This document shows positions 26,201-32,411 of a DNA stretch of 64,000 nt, one piece after another (the stretch's first letter is position 1; every line of letters starts with the position of its first letter). The notes under the pieces are model-generated. The model saw nothing but the letters and a program-made list of their open reading frames with translations, was not told the DNA's origin and did no database searches. Position numbers and translations under genes: made by a program. This DNA comes from SIG636 sp045592105 (lineage in GTDB: Bacteria; Bacillota; Clostridia; Oscillospirales; CAG-382): NCBI GenBank assembly GCA_045592105.1, contig JAZNUB010000026.1:5062-69061 (forward strand), read 5' to 3'.

Positions 26201-29107
26201 AGATATATGAAGGTCTCCGTAACCCTTGTACTGACCACCGTTATCTTCTGATGCCCAGTTTAGAGAAACTTTAGAATCGATACCCTCAACCTCGATTTCG
26301 TCTATCGCAACACGGTGTGCTCCATTAGCAACAAACGAAAACTTAACGTATCTTGCATTACCTAACTCGCTGCTATTATAAGCGTACAATGAGTATTGTG
26401 TGTTATTTGTACTTGTCCAACCTGTCGTTCTGCCGGAAGCTGTGCCCGTTATAGCTTTAGGTGATGACCAAGTTGAACCATCGCTACTATAAGATACTTT
26501 TACAGAAGAAGGCTCGGTAATATAATTGCCAACAAACACATAAGCAGTTGCAGAAGTTATATTGTAGGATTTGCCCATATCCATTGTTATATCAAAGGCT
26601 TTATCAGCGTCCCACGCAACCCACTTATAAGAGTCACTATAGTCTTCTGCATAGTTTCCATCTGTCAACTTACCGGCAAAATACTCATCTACGGTATGAA
26701 CAGTATCTTTTATACGATCAGCACTGTTAGGCAAAACACTAAATTTATATTTCTTCCCTTTAGAAATATTGGTAGCCTTCATCTCTGCCCCACCAACATT
26801 AGGGTTAATAGCAGAGGGGGTTTGAGCGTTTGTTTTATTGGAAGCAGAGGTTTCCACGTTTTGGGATGCCCAATATACCTTACCTATTGTTATGTTACCT
26901 GTAGATTCAAGGTAGCCGGAGTTTGCCGTTGTATACTGAGCGGACTTCCAAGAAATGGTGTTCCATATATCGGTATTATTTACGTCACCAAAGCTATCTC
27001 TGCCAACAAGCTTGGTATTCTGGAGATAGTTTGCGTGATATGCAGCGGTTGCACCGTCCGGCTCGATTGTGTCGGCGTACTGACCACCGCTTACCTTTAC
27101 GTGAGAAAGTGCAAACCAGTTGCCCCAAGTGCCGCTTGCTATATCGGTAGGATAGTTTGAATTGCTTATATTTGTATAGAGAGTAATCTTAACACGAGCA
27201 GCCTTAACATCAGTTGCTTCCTGATTGGTTAGCGGGATTATCTCATTTACGTAGCTTACGGTTGAAAGGATGCCGTGGGTGGTATAAACCTTACCGCCAA
27301 CCGTTGTCCACGTAGTTTCGCCCTCTTTCTGAACGCTTATTACTATAGAGGAAGGACAAATAGTATTTGTGTCAATTGCAAAACCAACGTCTACCCCCGT
27401 AACAAGGTGGTTACCGGAGCTTATAACGTTGTTATTTGCATCCTTGTTAAGGTCTACAATAAGCTCAACAGGAACAGCGTTGCCGAAAGGAGCAACAGCG
27501 GTGAAAGCGTGGTGTGTAAGCCACAAACCGTTTGTGTATTCACCCTTAAATACGTTTACGCCGGAAAGGCCACTGGAAAGAAGGGCTTCACCGTCACGAG
27601 CGATAACATTATCAGGATTACCTATAGTGATAAGCTTACCTTCGGATACGTCCTCATAAATAGACTCAGAGCTTAAAGCAAGCTTTGCATTGTCACTTGC
27701 ATTGAACACGCCGGTGGAGCCGGTGCCGGAGTTGGCATCGGAAGAAGAATAGCCGGAGCGTATAGCTTTAACTGTTATTTGATAGTCTGTATTGTTTTCC
27801 AAAACGCCCTTAGGAACAGTTTGAACATCATCGCTGGTGGTGAACGTCTTAACGTTCTCAAAGGTAGCGCCATCCTGTTTAGCGATGGTAACCTCTTTAG
27901 CGATGGTAACCTCGTACCTATCAGCACCTGCAACAGCAGACCATTCTATATTAAACGCCTGCTTGGTGGTTACGGACTGACCTGCAACAGGGTATGTAAG
28001 AACGGGGGTTATAAGTTTAGTCTTATGCACCTTGATGGTGGTATCCTCAGGGATATTACCACCGGTTGCAGAGATGCGAATATAACGAGCCTTAGAAGCC
28101 TCAAACATCAAGCTTGCAGAGTAAATGCCGTTTCCATCATGGCTTTCAGTCTTAACGTCTGCAACAGCTTCGAACCACTGGTCACTTTCCAGCTTTTTGG
28201 TTTGAACGGAAATGGTGGTAGGAACAGTTTTACCGCTGGGGATGGTTATGGTAACAGCGTCAATATCTTCTTTAACTTCACCAAGGTCAATATCTACATA
28301 TGTTGCGGCAGATTGGGTTATTTTTTCTACAACCACTGCTGGGGACAAAACGTAATTCTCTGCTATATATTCTGCTATCCAACGAATCATAAAGGTATAG
28401 CCTGCCTTGGACGGATAGATACCGTCTGTTGTGCCGGCCATATATTCCTCTTCACCGAAAAGCTTTGCTCTGTCATAGAGGGAAACTATGCCAACGTTCT
28501 TTTCGGTTGCAACTTCGGATATAGCCTCAACATAGCTATGCAAAAGGTTGGTAACGTTATTGCCGGAAGCGATTTCCTGCGCAGTCCAATCTTCGTACGT
28601 ATCGTAGTACATACCTTCGCCGTACTCAACGATGGGGCCGGGGGTTACAAGCAAAACGTCTGCACCCTTTGCCTTGTACGCCTCAACTTCCGCAGATAGC
28701 GCTGTTTTAAACGCATCAGGCGCAGCATATTCGGTTGCATCAGCAACCTCGCTTGTGCCGCATGCATAAACAACAAGCGAACCTGCGCCTGCTTTGTCAG
28801 CATCAGTTGTTTTTACTTTCGTTGCATCACTAATACCAAGGGCAGCAGCCAAATCCTCGCTGATGTCCTTGTTGAAACCACTACCAACTACGATTATATC
28901 GCCATAAAGAACAGAATAATCGCCGTTGGAGTACGCAGTATTACTGTGAACCGTATCGTTCCCATTGTCACCGGACGTCCATGCGCTGAACCAGCCAAGT
29001 TCGCCCAATGCCTCGGAAAACGGTGAGATCACCATAAGCACTGCTAAAAGGGCAGCCAGCGTTTTGCTGAAAGCCTTTTTAGTTGCTTTTGTCATTACTC
29101 TCTCCAT
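17237..29107 (-). CDS. Giant secreted multidomain protein with discoidin-like, FN3-like and CBM9-like modules
   Basis: At 3,956 residues this takes 18 percent of the window. Residues 1-35 form a signal peptide with a lysine-rich start and the core TLAALLAVLMVISPF. Residues about 65-255 resemble an SGNH/GDSL hydrolase but lack its catalytic residues (block III reads ACGTSE, block V reads DGIYPS with Tyr231 for His). About 261-365 is discoidin-like and 366-465 fibronectin-like (WSAVAGADRYEVTIA). Further discoidin-like sandwiches end in RYVKFSF, RYIKVTF, RYVRAVL and RYIKATI strands. A D-x-P linker lies at about 1107-1125, and a CBM9-like region at about 1733-2250 (MLWDDDNLYIAFQY). The last 580 or so residues are unassigned. 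I see no sortase signal, S-layer domain, dockerin or C-terminal membrane segment. A role in glycan or surface binding is inferred. ATGs at 29107 and 29095 are both possible starts. Confidence 0.85.
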   Translation of the reverse strand: MERVMTKATKKAFSKTLAALLAVLMVISPFSEALGELGWFSAWTSGDNGNDTVHSNTAYSNGDYSVLYGDIIVVGSGFNKDISEDLAAALGISDATKVKTTDADKAGAGSLVVYACGTSEVADATEYAAPDAFKTALSAEVEAYKAKGADVLLVTPGPIVEYGEGMYYDTYEDWTAQEIASGNNVTNLLHSYVEAISEVATEKNVGIVSLYDRAKLFGEEEYMAGTTDGIYPSKAGYTFMIRWIAEYIAENYVLSPAVVVEKITQSAATYVDIDLGEVKEDIDAVTITIPSGKTVPTTISVQTKKLESDQWFEAVADVKTESHDGNGIYSASLMFEASKARYIRISATGGNIPEDTTIKVHKTKLITPVLTYPVAGQSVTTKQAFNIEWSAVAGADRYEVTIAKEVTIAKQDGATFENVKTFTTSDDVQTVPKGVLENNTDYQITVKAIRSGYSSSDANSGTGSTGVFNASDNAKLALSSESIYEDVSEGKLITIGNPDNVIARDGEALLSSGLSGVNVFKGEYTNGLWLTHHAFTAVAPFGNAVPVELIVDLNKDANNNVISSGNHLVTGVDVGFAIDTNTICPSSIVISVQKEGETTWTTVGGKVYTTHGILSTVSYVNEIIPLTNQEATDVKAARVKITLYTNISNSNYPTDIASGTWGNWFALSHVKVSGGQYADTIEPDGATAAYHANYLQNTKLVGRDSFGDVNNTDIWNTISWKSAQYTTANSGYLESTGNITIGKVYWASQNVETSASNKTNAQTPSAINPNVGGAEMKATNISKGKKYKFSVLPNSADRIKDTVHTVDEYFAGKLTDGNYAEDYSDSYKWVAWDADKAFDITMDMGKSYNITSATAYVFVGNYITEPSSVKVSYSSDGSTWSSPKAITGTASGRTTGWTSTNNTQYSLYAYNSSELGNARYVKFSFVANGAHRVAIDEIEVEGIDSKVSLNWASEDNGGQYKGYGDLHISDTSEWTTYHSGKLNDGTKIYSGSTTYPNCVGFARTGAENTIVFKLSEKVDVSDVKVYAAPRVEEGVTKYFTNVSVYVGEAEDISSATNFGSTSAKQTYDVSTMVYTLTGSGTGDYVFIKVVNEGYIGYVLEIEINGTKADIPDTPDIPDVPDIPDAPPFTNTQMTDGEIYDGRGQKANYTFDFVNDDEDYDYMIIDLGAIYYSLADFDVSFYAAGELPSYITFEVSSKLDVPTIVGGAHFKDEDWEYVFVATKDNYVESEVDGYKRYSFNDDSRLAQIIDGAFGRYIKVTFWYTSDCSGVEVDEVMVSGSDDYVRANVADGKDAKGDKPALVLTDGAETNTVIAKEFTVDLGEVKAGIHSFELVGATGNATLYISAGGTSANDFHKVETINGNGTFKLSDKVSARYVQVTFDENQTVSEFRVFADTGRENYCTTTGYSATIKLVSDTIIELDNVVSIGKAVTVTGGIVTNGSGANGTGIGSNLTDGKDLGFANGVMLAKNGNNKLWYALYSSTNNGTNFINVRVITDWAPTLDSTNITAVVGTQTYNFEFNGDVDKGFITSNGADPYSYSAERADNSWTVDFTVRYQDVSSANTLSNVSYKITAFEGTTTKVATNELTFNANGNTSGWDYASANSTWTTITPNGEGKVVVQMDLGKTYYGLNDFAITTLEANGYKAPENILFQVSNDNVNWKNVGFTQKSADNKNYYPQYQDGQSYAYNFSAQFEGVAARYVRAVLKFSEGASIAIQEFWVNAQTEPSKASGGDSAVAGFDYKMLWDDDNLYIAFQYEEDEVPFYTANHQYHETYIMEYDSAKYTSGKTNAFTISNLGYDAKTGLFQLDHEISRDNYSTERNNSFKLYKVDSINWSSGTFSYDDAKEEDSIEKTDIVKDSDNVVDKDESTLNGYVLVSNGYALSQTIDRYSLTAKPITVEGSTIPADQISVDLVWFFEETGDITDNSIMSANAKALGGYNVFAFSSDTDGELKDKHDFGLSSKPYFPYYLTRAAQAMVWENVYTFPRAAENTNIRINSTEGQAGSSPSDTNWNFDYNTSTDMWSIYLRGQGTLSYGKMYDNIDGASSMRIFLSAANMNDTARYDYGNYDIVIDAYVLDNNELILEDGTVIPLDSANSDLKTKYYHANHQADYNTGWDGYKAVELKATALGMTPESNEYFVDFDKYTARAKFTQSENGQRLLTMEIAIPFEQLGFCIEKDGNMVTKWGNFYTKTGVERPIGKRTLMQFNYKYGYTSENDRSENDNDDNTNISDFYYYVDASEFGYILQFAPEGKGYQDISYNKGEGYSTFSSVRGEVLNTTNGNEIEYKEYTTSGGIKNNFDVSKIHTYTDRSVNFPEISDRLHNTDAFKYVEEDGMYYFTSQLDHGRTFEQWGTISTELTIPAGGAYFSFDWKVSSETSDNLSFWLEQKDTWDIHYKDWITTYRCALPIKYCAPGSTSASQTKWTGVIDYSSEDDLSLYSTILYERNVKMKYNGIELRNDACMAVISGNKDVTRNPEEYMLACNKDIARSHNSKEFPVNVNDVVSFTPITDEENGMFKHVWDWHNVTVWIPNETEEAISYVCTWMYYKNGTTVDSFSATDGRGTDDAQITNFHLATTDELGYWKNTKNWDTLRLDATIADPSDTMLGVRALAKAVAAAGTTVPAISATANDPGVDATNNTFGKADFFTLSYAAIANKDEKTANYFQTKNKISVSASNVPADVIDSYINNAIVFTQDYNGTINENNLANWTLLELKYNTSNNTWELTRMFEEGVNKSLFNIYADNNTIILAVNYTYLKKPIQEYGKTTEAIFFGYQNREVLKMLTPTVRYSVDADGKIVEKKAEAADVTQLITSNIFFRENYNIAQGKKYSLRNYPTYSDANYPYMENWFVENMEGYNSLTDFLAVHSEKPLYYKGENADGTANTTENYKEAFTYYYSSYEKYESDKGLHNRKMRFDTNQYGNVLYVPAGVGQLTDGKKMSVYSDAYLVEKLEDYAIGYYVSGTMGTPDADTVENKDLTDFVYSYTQTKDLKHDEYKVYQDVHTREENIILDLGSVEYGLSAFNLRFLGGGEDGVTFPTSVEFAISTDGLSYSYIGSVALDDTGYNSKVFDNAYASIVFSGATDTVYGNTVADYMFNLQTEGVTARYIKATIMNHSAQNAKTFITEFQVIQNAIYPDKLPQETPSTWIDASADANLMYIANLDEWDNALDKPYSFALAPTTAGYLFAEDEGYPDDESHNTAGKFVAGQLTNGEGGSKLYNATAPTLEEIKDQSVGWMKAYAPEVSLTFDLGVDEDGKAKNVGFVSVYALQSKDSVDKINQPFNVTAYVSDTADGEWLKVATVNAKDNDASEVAMKGIDVVVETNEYKVYKYTLAFARDGELAQQVSNKRYVKIVAETDGGEDGWICLTEVEVFEGHPCYPVYDLTESKYEKKALDAADDQDGDVRPTFFRGYYDSDLYKDELPPYTGDEGATGGKYDAKLVFNNEKAENYTIGYVFGNVEQRAVDGRGVPYFYKGDQLLLRVTTDNLNCNGYEYNGDWVSNYKLLADSRIYYTSFGKDKSGNDSPYTTRLFTTTAVTTPMTVTNVLARDRFTCEVPVGYQGEDSYYYLPIYLMNSLEYLKDVGYHGVNDSQQYINMPENKVELSGDLIWDTNYEEDNGVYADDQNGVSLNLAPLGAKTNTGEVKYNDIVRAPNTTLRFGSIWYIDDTAYYNTHTHMQQYGTLLMTTANLGKYFTDSFAATSKYTSVFDDYGVQLTKSGSDYVSGEEKVYTDFITLVDGTGKTVYWGANDTATLEMLKKVSSIVGTDTKDETKVMAALDVFLEYINNNSEGELVQNENYEDFGGIAMHSRANKYYYFSNISTKLVPATYPDEDMKDNPLYDYDSDKAEQNQTDLLGVYNYDQRYLEFDAIIAGIPKSQEENKIVAVPYIIYANNYEFLEFGEHLGEGDAYVKDTWHEVFGKYYGDGNDARNTRFYVYGGGIARSIKDVRDSQNKAEQYD
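25741..25785 (-). repeat. Nine-base tandem repeat encoding the D-x-P linker
   Basis: Five adjacent 9-base units (consensus GTATATCGG on the plus strand, with variants GTACATCAG and GTGTATCGG) encode alternating Asp-x-Pro triplets (DIPDTPDIPDVPDIPDAPP). It forms a stiff linker between two beta-sandwich parts of the giant protein and is prone to length changes. Confidence 0.85.
27878..27913 (-). repeat. Exact 18-base tandem duplication in the FN3-like segment
   Basis: The 18-base unit at 27878-27895 is repeated without change at 27896-27913. It duplicates six residues in frame, giving VTIAKEVTIAKQ inside the fibronectin-like strand at about residues 399-410. The absence of any substitution suggests it is recent. 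Confidence 0.9.
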
Positions 29108-29167
29108 TACTCTCTCTCCTTTTTTATATGAAAAAAGTTTTTATGGTTTGTTGAATATTGTGTTTCA

Positions 29168-29195
29168 CCACTATAGGAACACTAACCTATCGTGG
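29168..29195 (-). promoter_or_regulatory. 5' UTR hairpin of the giant gene
   Basis: CCAC-G-ATAGG pairs with CCTAT-A-GTGG across an 8-base loop (nine pairs and one mismatch). It begins about 21 bases after the predicted transcription start. Such a 5' stem commonly protects long mRNAs from decay; that role is inferred. Confidence 0.55.
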
Positions 29196-29222
29196 ATGAT
29201 ACTATTACACATATTCGGTATA

Positions 29223-29251
29223 ATTATAGCCGCAAACTGCGTTTTTGTCAA
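29223..29251 (-). promoter_or_regulatory. Perfect-consensus sigma-A promoter of the giant gene
   Basis: On the minus strand TTGACA (29251-29246), exactly 17 bases, then TATAAT (29228-29223). All 12 consensus positions match. The start is expected near 29216, leaving a leader of about 110 bases. Confidence 0.9.
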
Positions 29252-29302
29252 TAGAAAAAATGGATAAACATATTTATTTTTTCATTTTTATTAAAAACCA
29301 AC

Positions 29303-29343
29303 AAAAAAATTAAAATATCCGTTGCAAGTGCATTGCAACGGAT
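29303..29343 (-). terminator. Terminator of the thyX-folD gene run
   Basis: Eight bases after the folD stop, a perfect 11-bp stem (ATCCGTTGCAA / TTGCAACGGAT) with a 5-base loop is followed on the minus strand by ATTTTAATTTTTTTG. It is a strong intrinsic terminator that separates this operon from the giant gene's promoter. Confidence 0.92.
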
Positions 29344-29351
29344 GCTTTAAT

Positions 29352-30200
29352 TTATATCCCCAGATGATTTTTATATGCCGTGAGAGTGTTTTCCAAAAGC
29401 ATTGCCCTTGTCATAGGGCCAACACCACCGGGCACGGGCGTTATGTACGAGGCTTTTTCCGCACAGCTACTGTAATCAACATCACCGCAAAGCCCGTTTT
29501 CGCCCCTGTTCATACCTACGTCAACAATAACGGTGCCTTCCTTTACCATATCACCGTTTACAAGCCCTGCTTTGCCTACCGCTACAACAAGTATATCGGC
29601 GCGGCGTGTATGGAAGGCTAAATCCTCCGTGCGGCTGTGGCATATCGTTACCGTGCCGCCCTTTGACAAAAGCAACAGCCCCATAGGCTTGCCAACTATG
29701 TTGCTTCTGCCAACCACAACACATTCCTTACCTGTGATGTCTATATTATACTCCTCAAGCAAGCGCATTACACCCGCAGGGGTGCAAGGCTTAAAGCCCT
29801 CCCTGCCAAGCGTTATACAGCCAACGTTTACTGCGCTGAACGCATCCACGTCCTTATCGTGCCTTATATGCTCTGTTACCGCTTTCTCGTCCAAATGCTT
29901 AGGCAACGGAAGCTGAACAAGTATACCGTCCACCTCGTTATTTGCGTTAAGGCTGTCTATCAAGCCAAGCAGCTCTGCCTGCGAAATGTCTGCCGCCAAG
30001 GTATACATAAGGCTTTTTATACCCACGGATACACAGTCGTTATGCTTATTTCGCACGTAAATCTGCGATGCAGGGTCCTCACCCACAAGCACAACCGCCA
30101 AGCACGGACAGCGACCGCCGTTTTTTGTATACTCCTTAATCTCTGCCGCAAAGCCATCCTTCATTTTTGCGGCTAATGCTTTACCGTCAAGCTTTATCAT
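29352..30200 (-). CDS. folD: Bifunctional methylenetetrahydrofolate dehydrogenase/cyclohydrolase FolD
   Basis: FolD converts 5,10-methylene-THF to 5,10-methenyl-THF and then to 10-formyl-THF, linking one-carbon units to purine and formyl-Met synthesis. The ATG chosen (MIKLDGKAL) has GAGGA eight bases upstream and overlaps the end of lgt by 14 bases. The 282 residues contain the catalytic Tyr48-x3-Lys52 pair (YVRNK), QLPLPKHLDE, the nucleotide-binding GRSNIVGKPMG and the C-terminal TPVPGGVGPMT. It is the last gene of the long thyX-to-folD run. ThyX consumes methylene-THF without oxidising it to dihydrofolate, so folate genes fit the same transcript. Confidence 0.97.
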   Translation of the reverse strand: MIKLDGKALAAKMKDGFAAEIKEYTKNGGRCPCLAVVLVGEDPASQIYVRNKHNDCVSVGIKSLMYTLAADISQAELLGLIDSLNANNEVDGILVQLPLPKHLDEKAVTEHIRHDKDVDAFSAVNVGCITLGREGFKPCTPAGVMRLLEEYNIDITGKECVVVGRSNIVGKPMGLLLLSKGGTVTICHSRTEDLAFHTRRADILVVAVGKAGLVNGDMVKEGTVIVDVGMNRGENGLCGDVDYSSCAEKASYITPVPGGVGPMTRAMLLENTLTAYKNHLGI

Positions 30201-31131
30201 CCTCAACGTCCTCCTCTGCCTTATCTTCTACTTCTGTTTCTTCATCGTCAGCCTGCGATGCAACGGCTTTTGCACCGAGGAAATCAGCCACCTCGTCCTT
30301 TTTTTCGCGCTTGCTAAGCACGATGTACGCCGTTATTGCCGCCGCGCAGGTTATGAAGCCGAGATATACCATAAGCTTTTGACCGAAAACCAAAAGGCTA
30401 TCCTCGCGCAAAATTTCTATAAAGCCTCTGCCGAAGCCGTACCAAGCCACGTATAGCAGGAATATCTGCCCATCAAACTTTTTCTTCTTATATATAATGT
30501 TGATTATAACAAAGCCCAAAGCGTTCCACAACGATTCATAAAGGAAGGTAGGATGCGTTACGTATGTGCGGGTATACGGCTCACCAACACCGTTTTCATA
30601 AGTGTTTTCAAGCACCATACGCCAAGGAAGCTTTTCAACCCCAAAGCCTTCACCAAACGCCTCGCCGTTCATAAAGTTGCCCCATCTGCCTATAACCTGC
30701 CCAAGCATTACCGCAGGGCTTATAGCATCAAGGAACTTAAGCGTTGACAGGTGCTTTAGCTTTGTATACACCAAAAACGTTGCGGCGCCAAAGATAATTG
30801 CACCGTAGATAGCCAAACCACCCTCGCGGATGTTTATCATATCCATAAAGCCGTCATAGTTATCAAGGTTGGTAACAACGTATAAAAACCTTGCGCCAAC
30901 TATTGCTATCGGCACTGCCAACAGGGTTAGGTTTAATATATCGTCCTCCAAAAGTTGCTCTTTAAGCTTTGCGTGGCGGTAGAAATATATAAAGGAAAGA
31001 ATAATACCCGTGCAGATTATAAGCGCATACCATCTTATTTCGAAGCCAAACACCTCGAAAGCAACAGGCTTTACGTCAAAGCCCTTTTCAAACCCTAAGC
31101 CGGGAAAGCTTACGTGAACGTTAGTTGTCAT
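30187..31131 (-). CDS. lgt: Prolipoprotein diacylglyceryl transferase Lgt
   Basis: Lgt moves diacylglycerol from phosphatidylglycerol to the lipobox cysteine of prolipoproteins, the first lipoprotein maturation step. The 314 residues have several membrane helices and the signature GRWGNFMNGEAFGE (residues 148-161), followed by HPTFLYESLWN and the IREGGLAIYG motif near residue 101. The last 35 or so residues are a highly acidic cytoplasmic tail (EETEVEDKAEEDVEDD), longer than in many homologues. The start overlaps the yfmH stop by one base. Two of its likely substrates are the lipoproteins at 44191-46962. Confidence 0.97.
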   Translation of the reverse strand: MTTNVHVSFPGLGFEKGFDVKPVAFEVFGFEIRWYALIICTGIILSFIYFYRHAKLKEQLLEDDILNLTLLAVPIAIVGARFLYVVTNLDNYDGFMDMINIREGGLAIYGAIIFGAATFLVYTKLKHLSTLKFLDAISPAVMLGQVIGRWGNFMNGEAFGEGFGVEKLPWRMVLENTYENGVGEPYTRTYVTHPTFLYESLWNALGFVIINIIYKKKKFDGQIFLLYVAWYGFGRGFIEILREDSLLVFGQKLMVYLGFITCAAAITAYIVLSKREKKDEVADFLGAKAVASQADDEETEVEDKAEEDVEDDKA

Positions 31132-32411
31132 TACTCTTCCTCCTTATCGTATATAACGGAAAACGCCATACGCTCGGTATCATACGCGCTACAAAAGCGC
31201 GCCTTAACAGCTTCATAGCTTGCGTTGCGAAGCTTATCCGTATATTCCAAAACGTCGCCACCGTCAAAAACGAAGCTAATAAGTGCCGATGCCGTACCCT
31301 CGGTGCTGTTGAAGGTATCAAGTGCAGATGCGTAGCACACTTTTTTAGCGCGCTCAAACTCTTCGGGCGTGCAAAAGCTTTCTTTCCTGTGCCGTATCTC
31401 CTCTAAAGTCTTTAAATAAAGCCTTTCGGGGTCAGGCGTGGAGCCGCAAAGCATTATATAGCTTGTGCCGCGCTCACAGCTGAAATCAGCAGAAAACCTA
31501 TCGCCAAGCAGACCCTCCTCGTAACAGCGGTTATAAAACTCACCGCTTTTTCCGAACACAAGCTGCAATATTATCTCGTTTTCCGCACACGCCTGTATAC
31601 GTTCATCACCTATTTGCAAGTCATCGCACTTAATGCCTATGGCAAACAGCGGCGCGGCAACGTCCATAAAGCTTTCAACGCGCTTTTTGCAGATATCCTT
31701 TGGCTCGTTACAGCCAACGCGCTTTACATCCCCCTTTTGAAGCGGTTTAAGATACTTTCTTACGATATCCTCCACCTCATCGGGCGCTACGTCACCACAA
31801 ACGCAAAGCACCATATTTTCTGCCGTATAGAACATACGGTGCGTATCGTACAAAAGCTGTGGAGTAACTACCGCCACAGAGCTTTCAGTACCCGCAGGGT
31901 CTGCCTTTATCGTGTCCTTATGATACAACGCCTCCAAAAGCGAAAAGTGCATCTTCCAATACGGGTCGTCCTTATACATACGGATCTCTTGGTTTATTAT
32001 AGACTTTTCCTTTTCCACGGATTGCTGTGTAAAATGCGGCACGGTTACCACGTTTAAAAGCAATTTGAGGTTGCTTTCAAAATTATCCGTACACGAAAAC
32101 ATATAGCAGGTTTTCGATGCCGCAGTATAGGCGTTAGCGTTAGCACCGTTTAACGAAAACTGCTCAAACGCATCGGAGCCATCCTCGTTTTCAAACATCT
32201 TATGCTCCAAAAAATGAGCAATGCCCGAGGGAAGCTCTGTTTCAACGCCGTTATAGATGCACATAGTATCGGCAGAGCCGAAATCCACACCCAAAACAGC
32301 GTATATAGTGGAGGATAGCTTTTTGGGTGCAACGTACACCCTTAGCCCATCCACGGTGAATTTATAATACTTTTCGCCTATCGCTTTGTTCTCTATTAAT
32401 TCATAGCTCAC
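31131..32411 (-). CDS. yfmH: M16-family zinc peptidase, YfmH-like (active subunit)
   Basis: M16 (pitrilysin) enzymes act as two-domain zinc peptidases. The 426 residues have the inverted zinc motif HFLEH at 66-70 (His66, Glu69, His70), followed by the conserved NANAYTAASKTCY and an acidic helix with the third ligand region. The start is GTG, overlapping the yfmF stop in GTGA. This gene and yfmF correspond to the Bacillus YfmF/YfmH pair, which current databases link to EF-P 5-aminopentanol modification. No EF-P gene is nearby. The active/inactive pairing, one subunit with the zinc motif and one without, is visible in the sequence. Confidence 0.9.
   Translation of the reverse strand: MSYELIENKAIGEKYYKFTVDGLRVYVAPKKLSSTIYAVLGVDFGSADTMCIYNGVETELPSGIAHFLEHKMFENEDGSDAFEQFSLNGANANAYTAASKTCYMFSCTDNFESNLKLLLNVVTVPHFTQQSVEKEKSIINQEIRMYKDDPYWKMHFSLLEALYHKDTIKADPAGTESSVAVVTPQLLYDTHRMFYTAENMVLCVCGDVAPDEVEDIVRKYLKPLQKGDVKRVGCNEPKDICKKRVESFMDVAAPLFAIGIKCDDLQIGDERIQACAENEIILQLVFGKSGEFYNRCYEEGLLGDRFSADFSCERGTSYIMLCGSTPDPERLYLKTLEEIRHRKESFCTPEEFERAKKVCYASALDTFNSTEGTASALISFVFDGGDVLEYTDKLRNASYEAVKARFCSAYDTERMAFSVIYDKEEE

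Noticed and set aside
17237..29107. Possible assembly fusion or frameshifted cluster of surface genes
   Set aside because: The frame is open throughout, with a single signal peptide at the start and continuous domain-linker character, and no internal ribosome-binding site plus signal peptide is seen.
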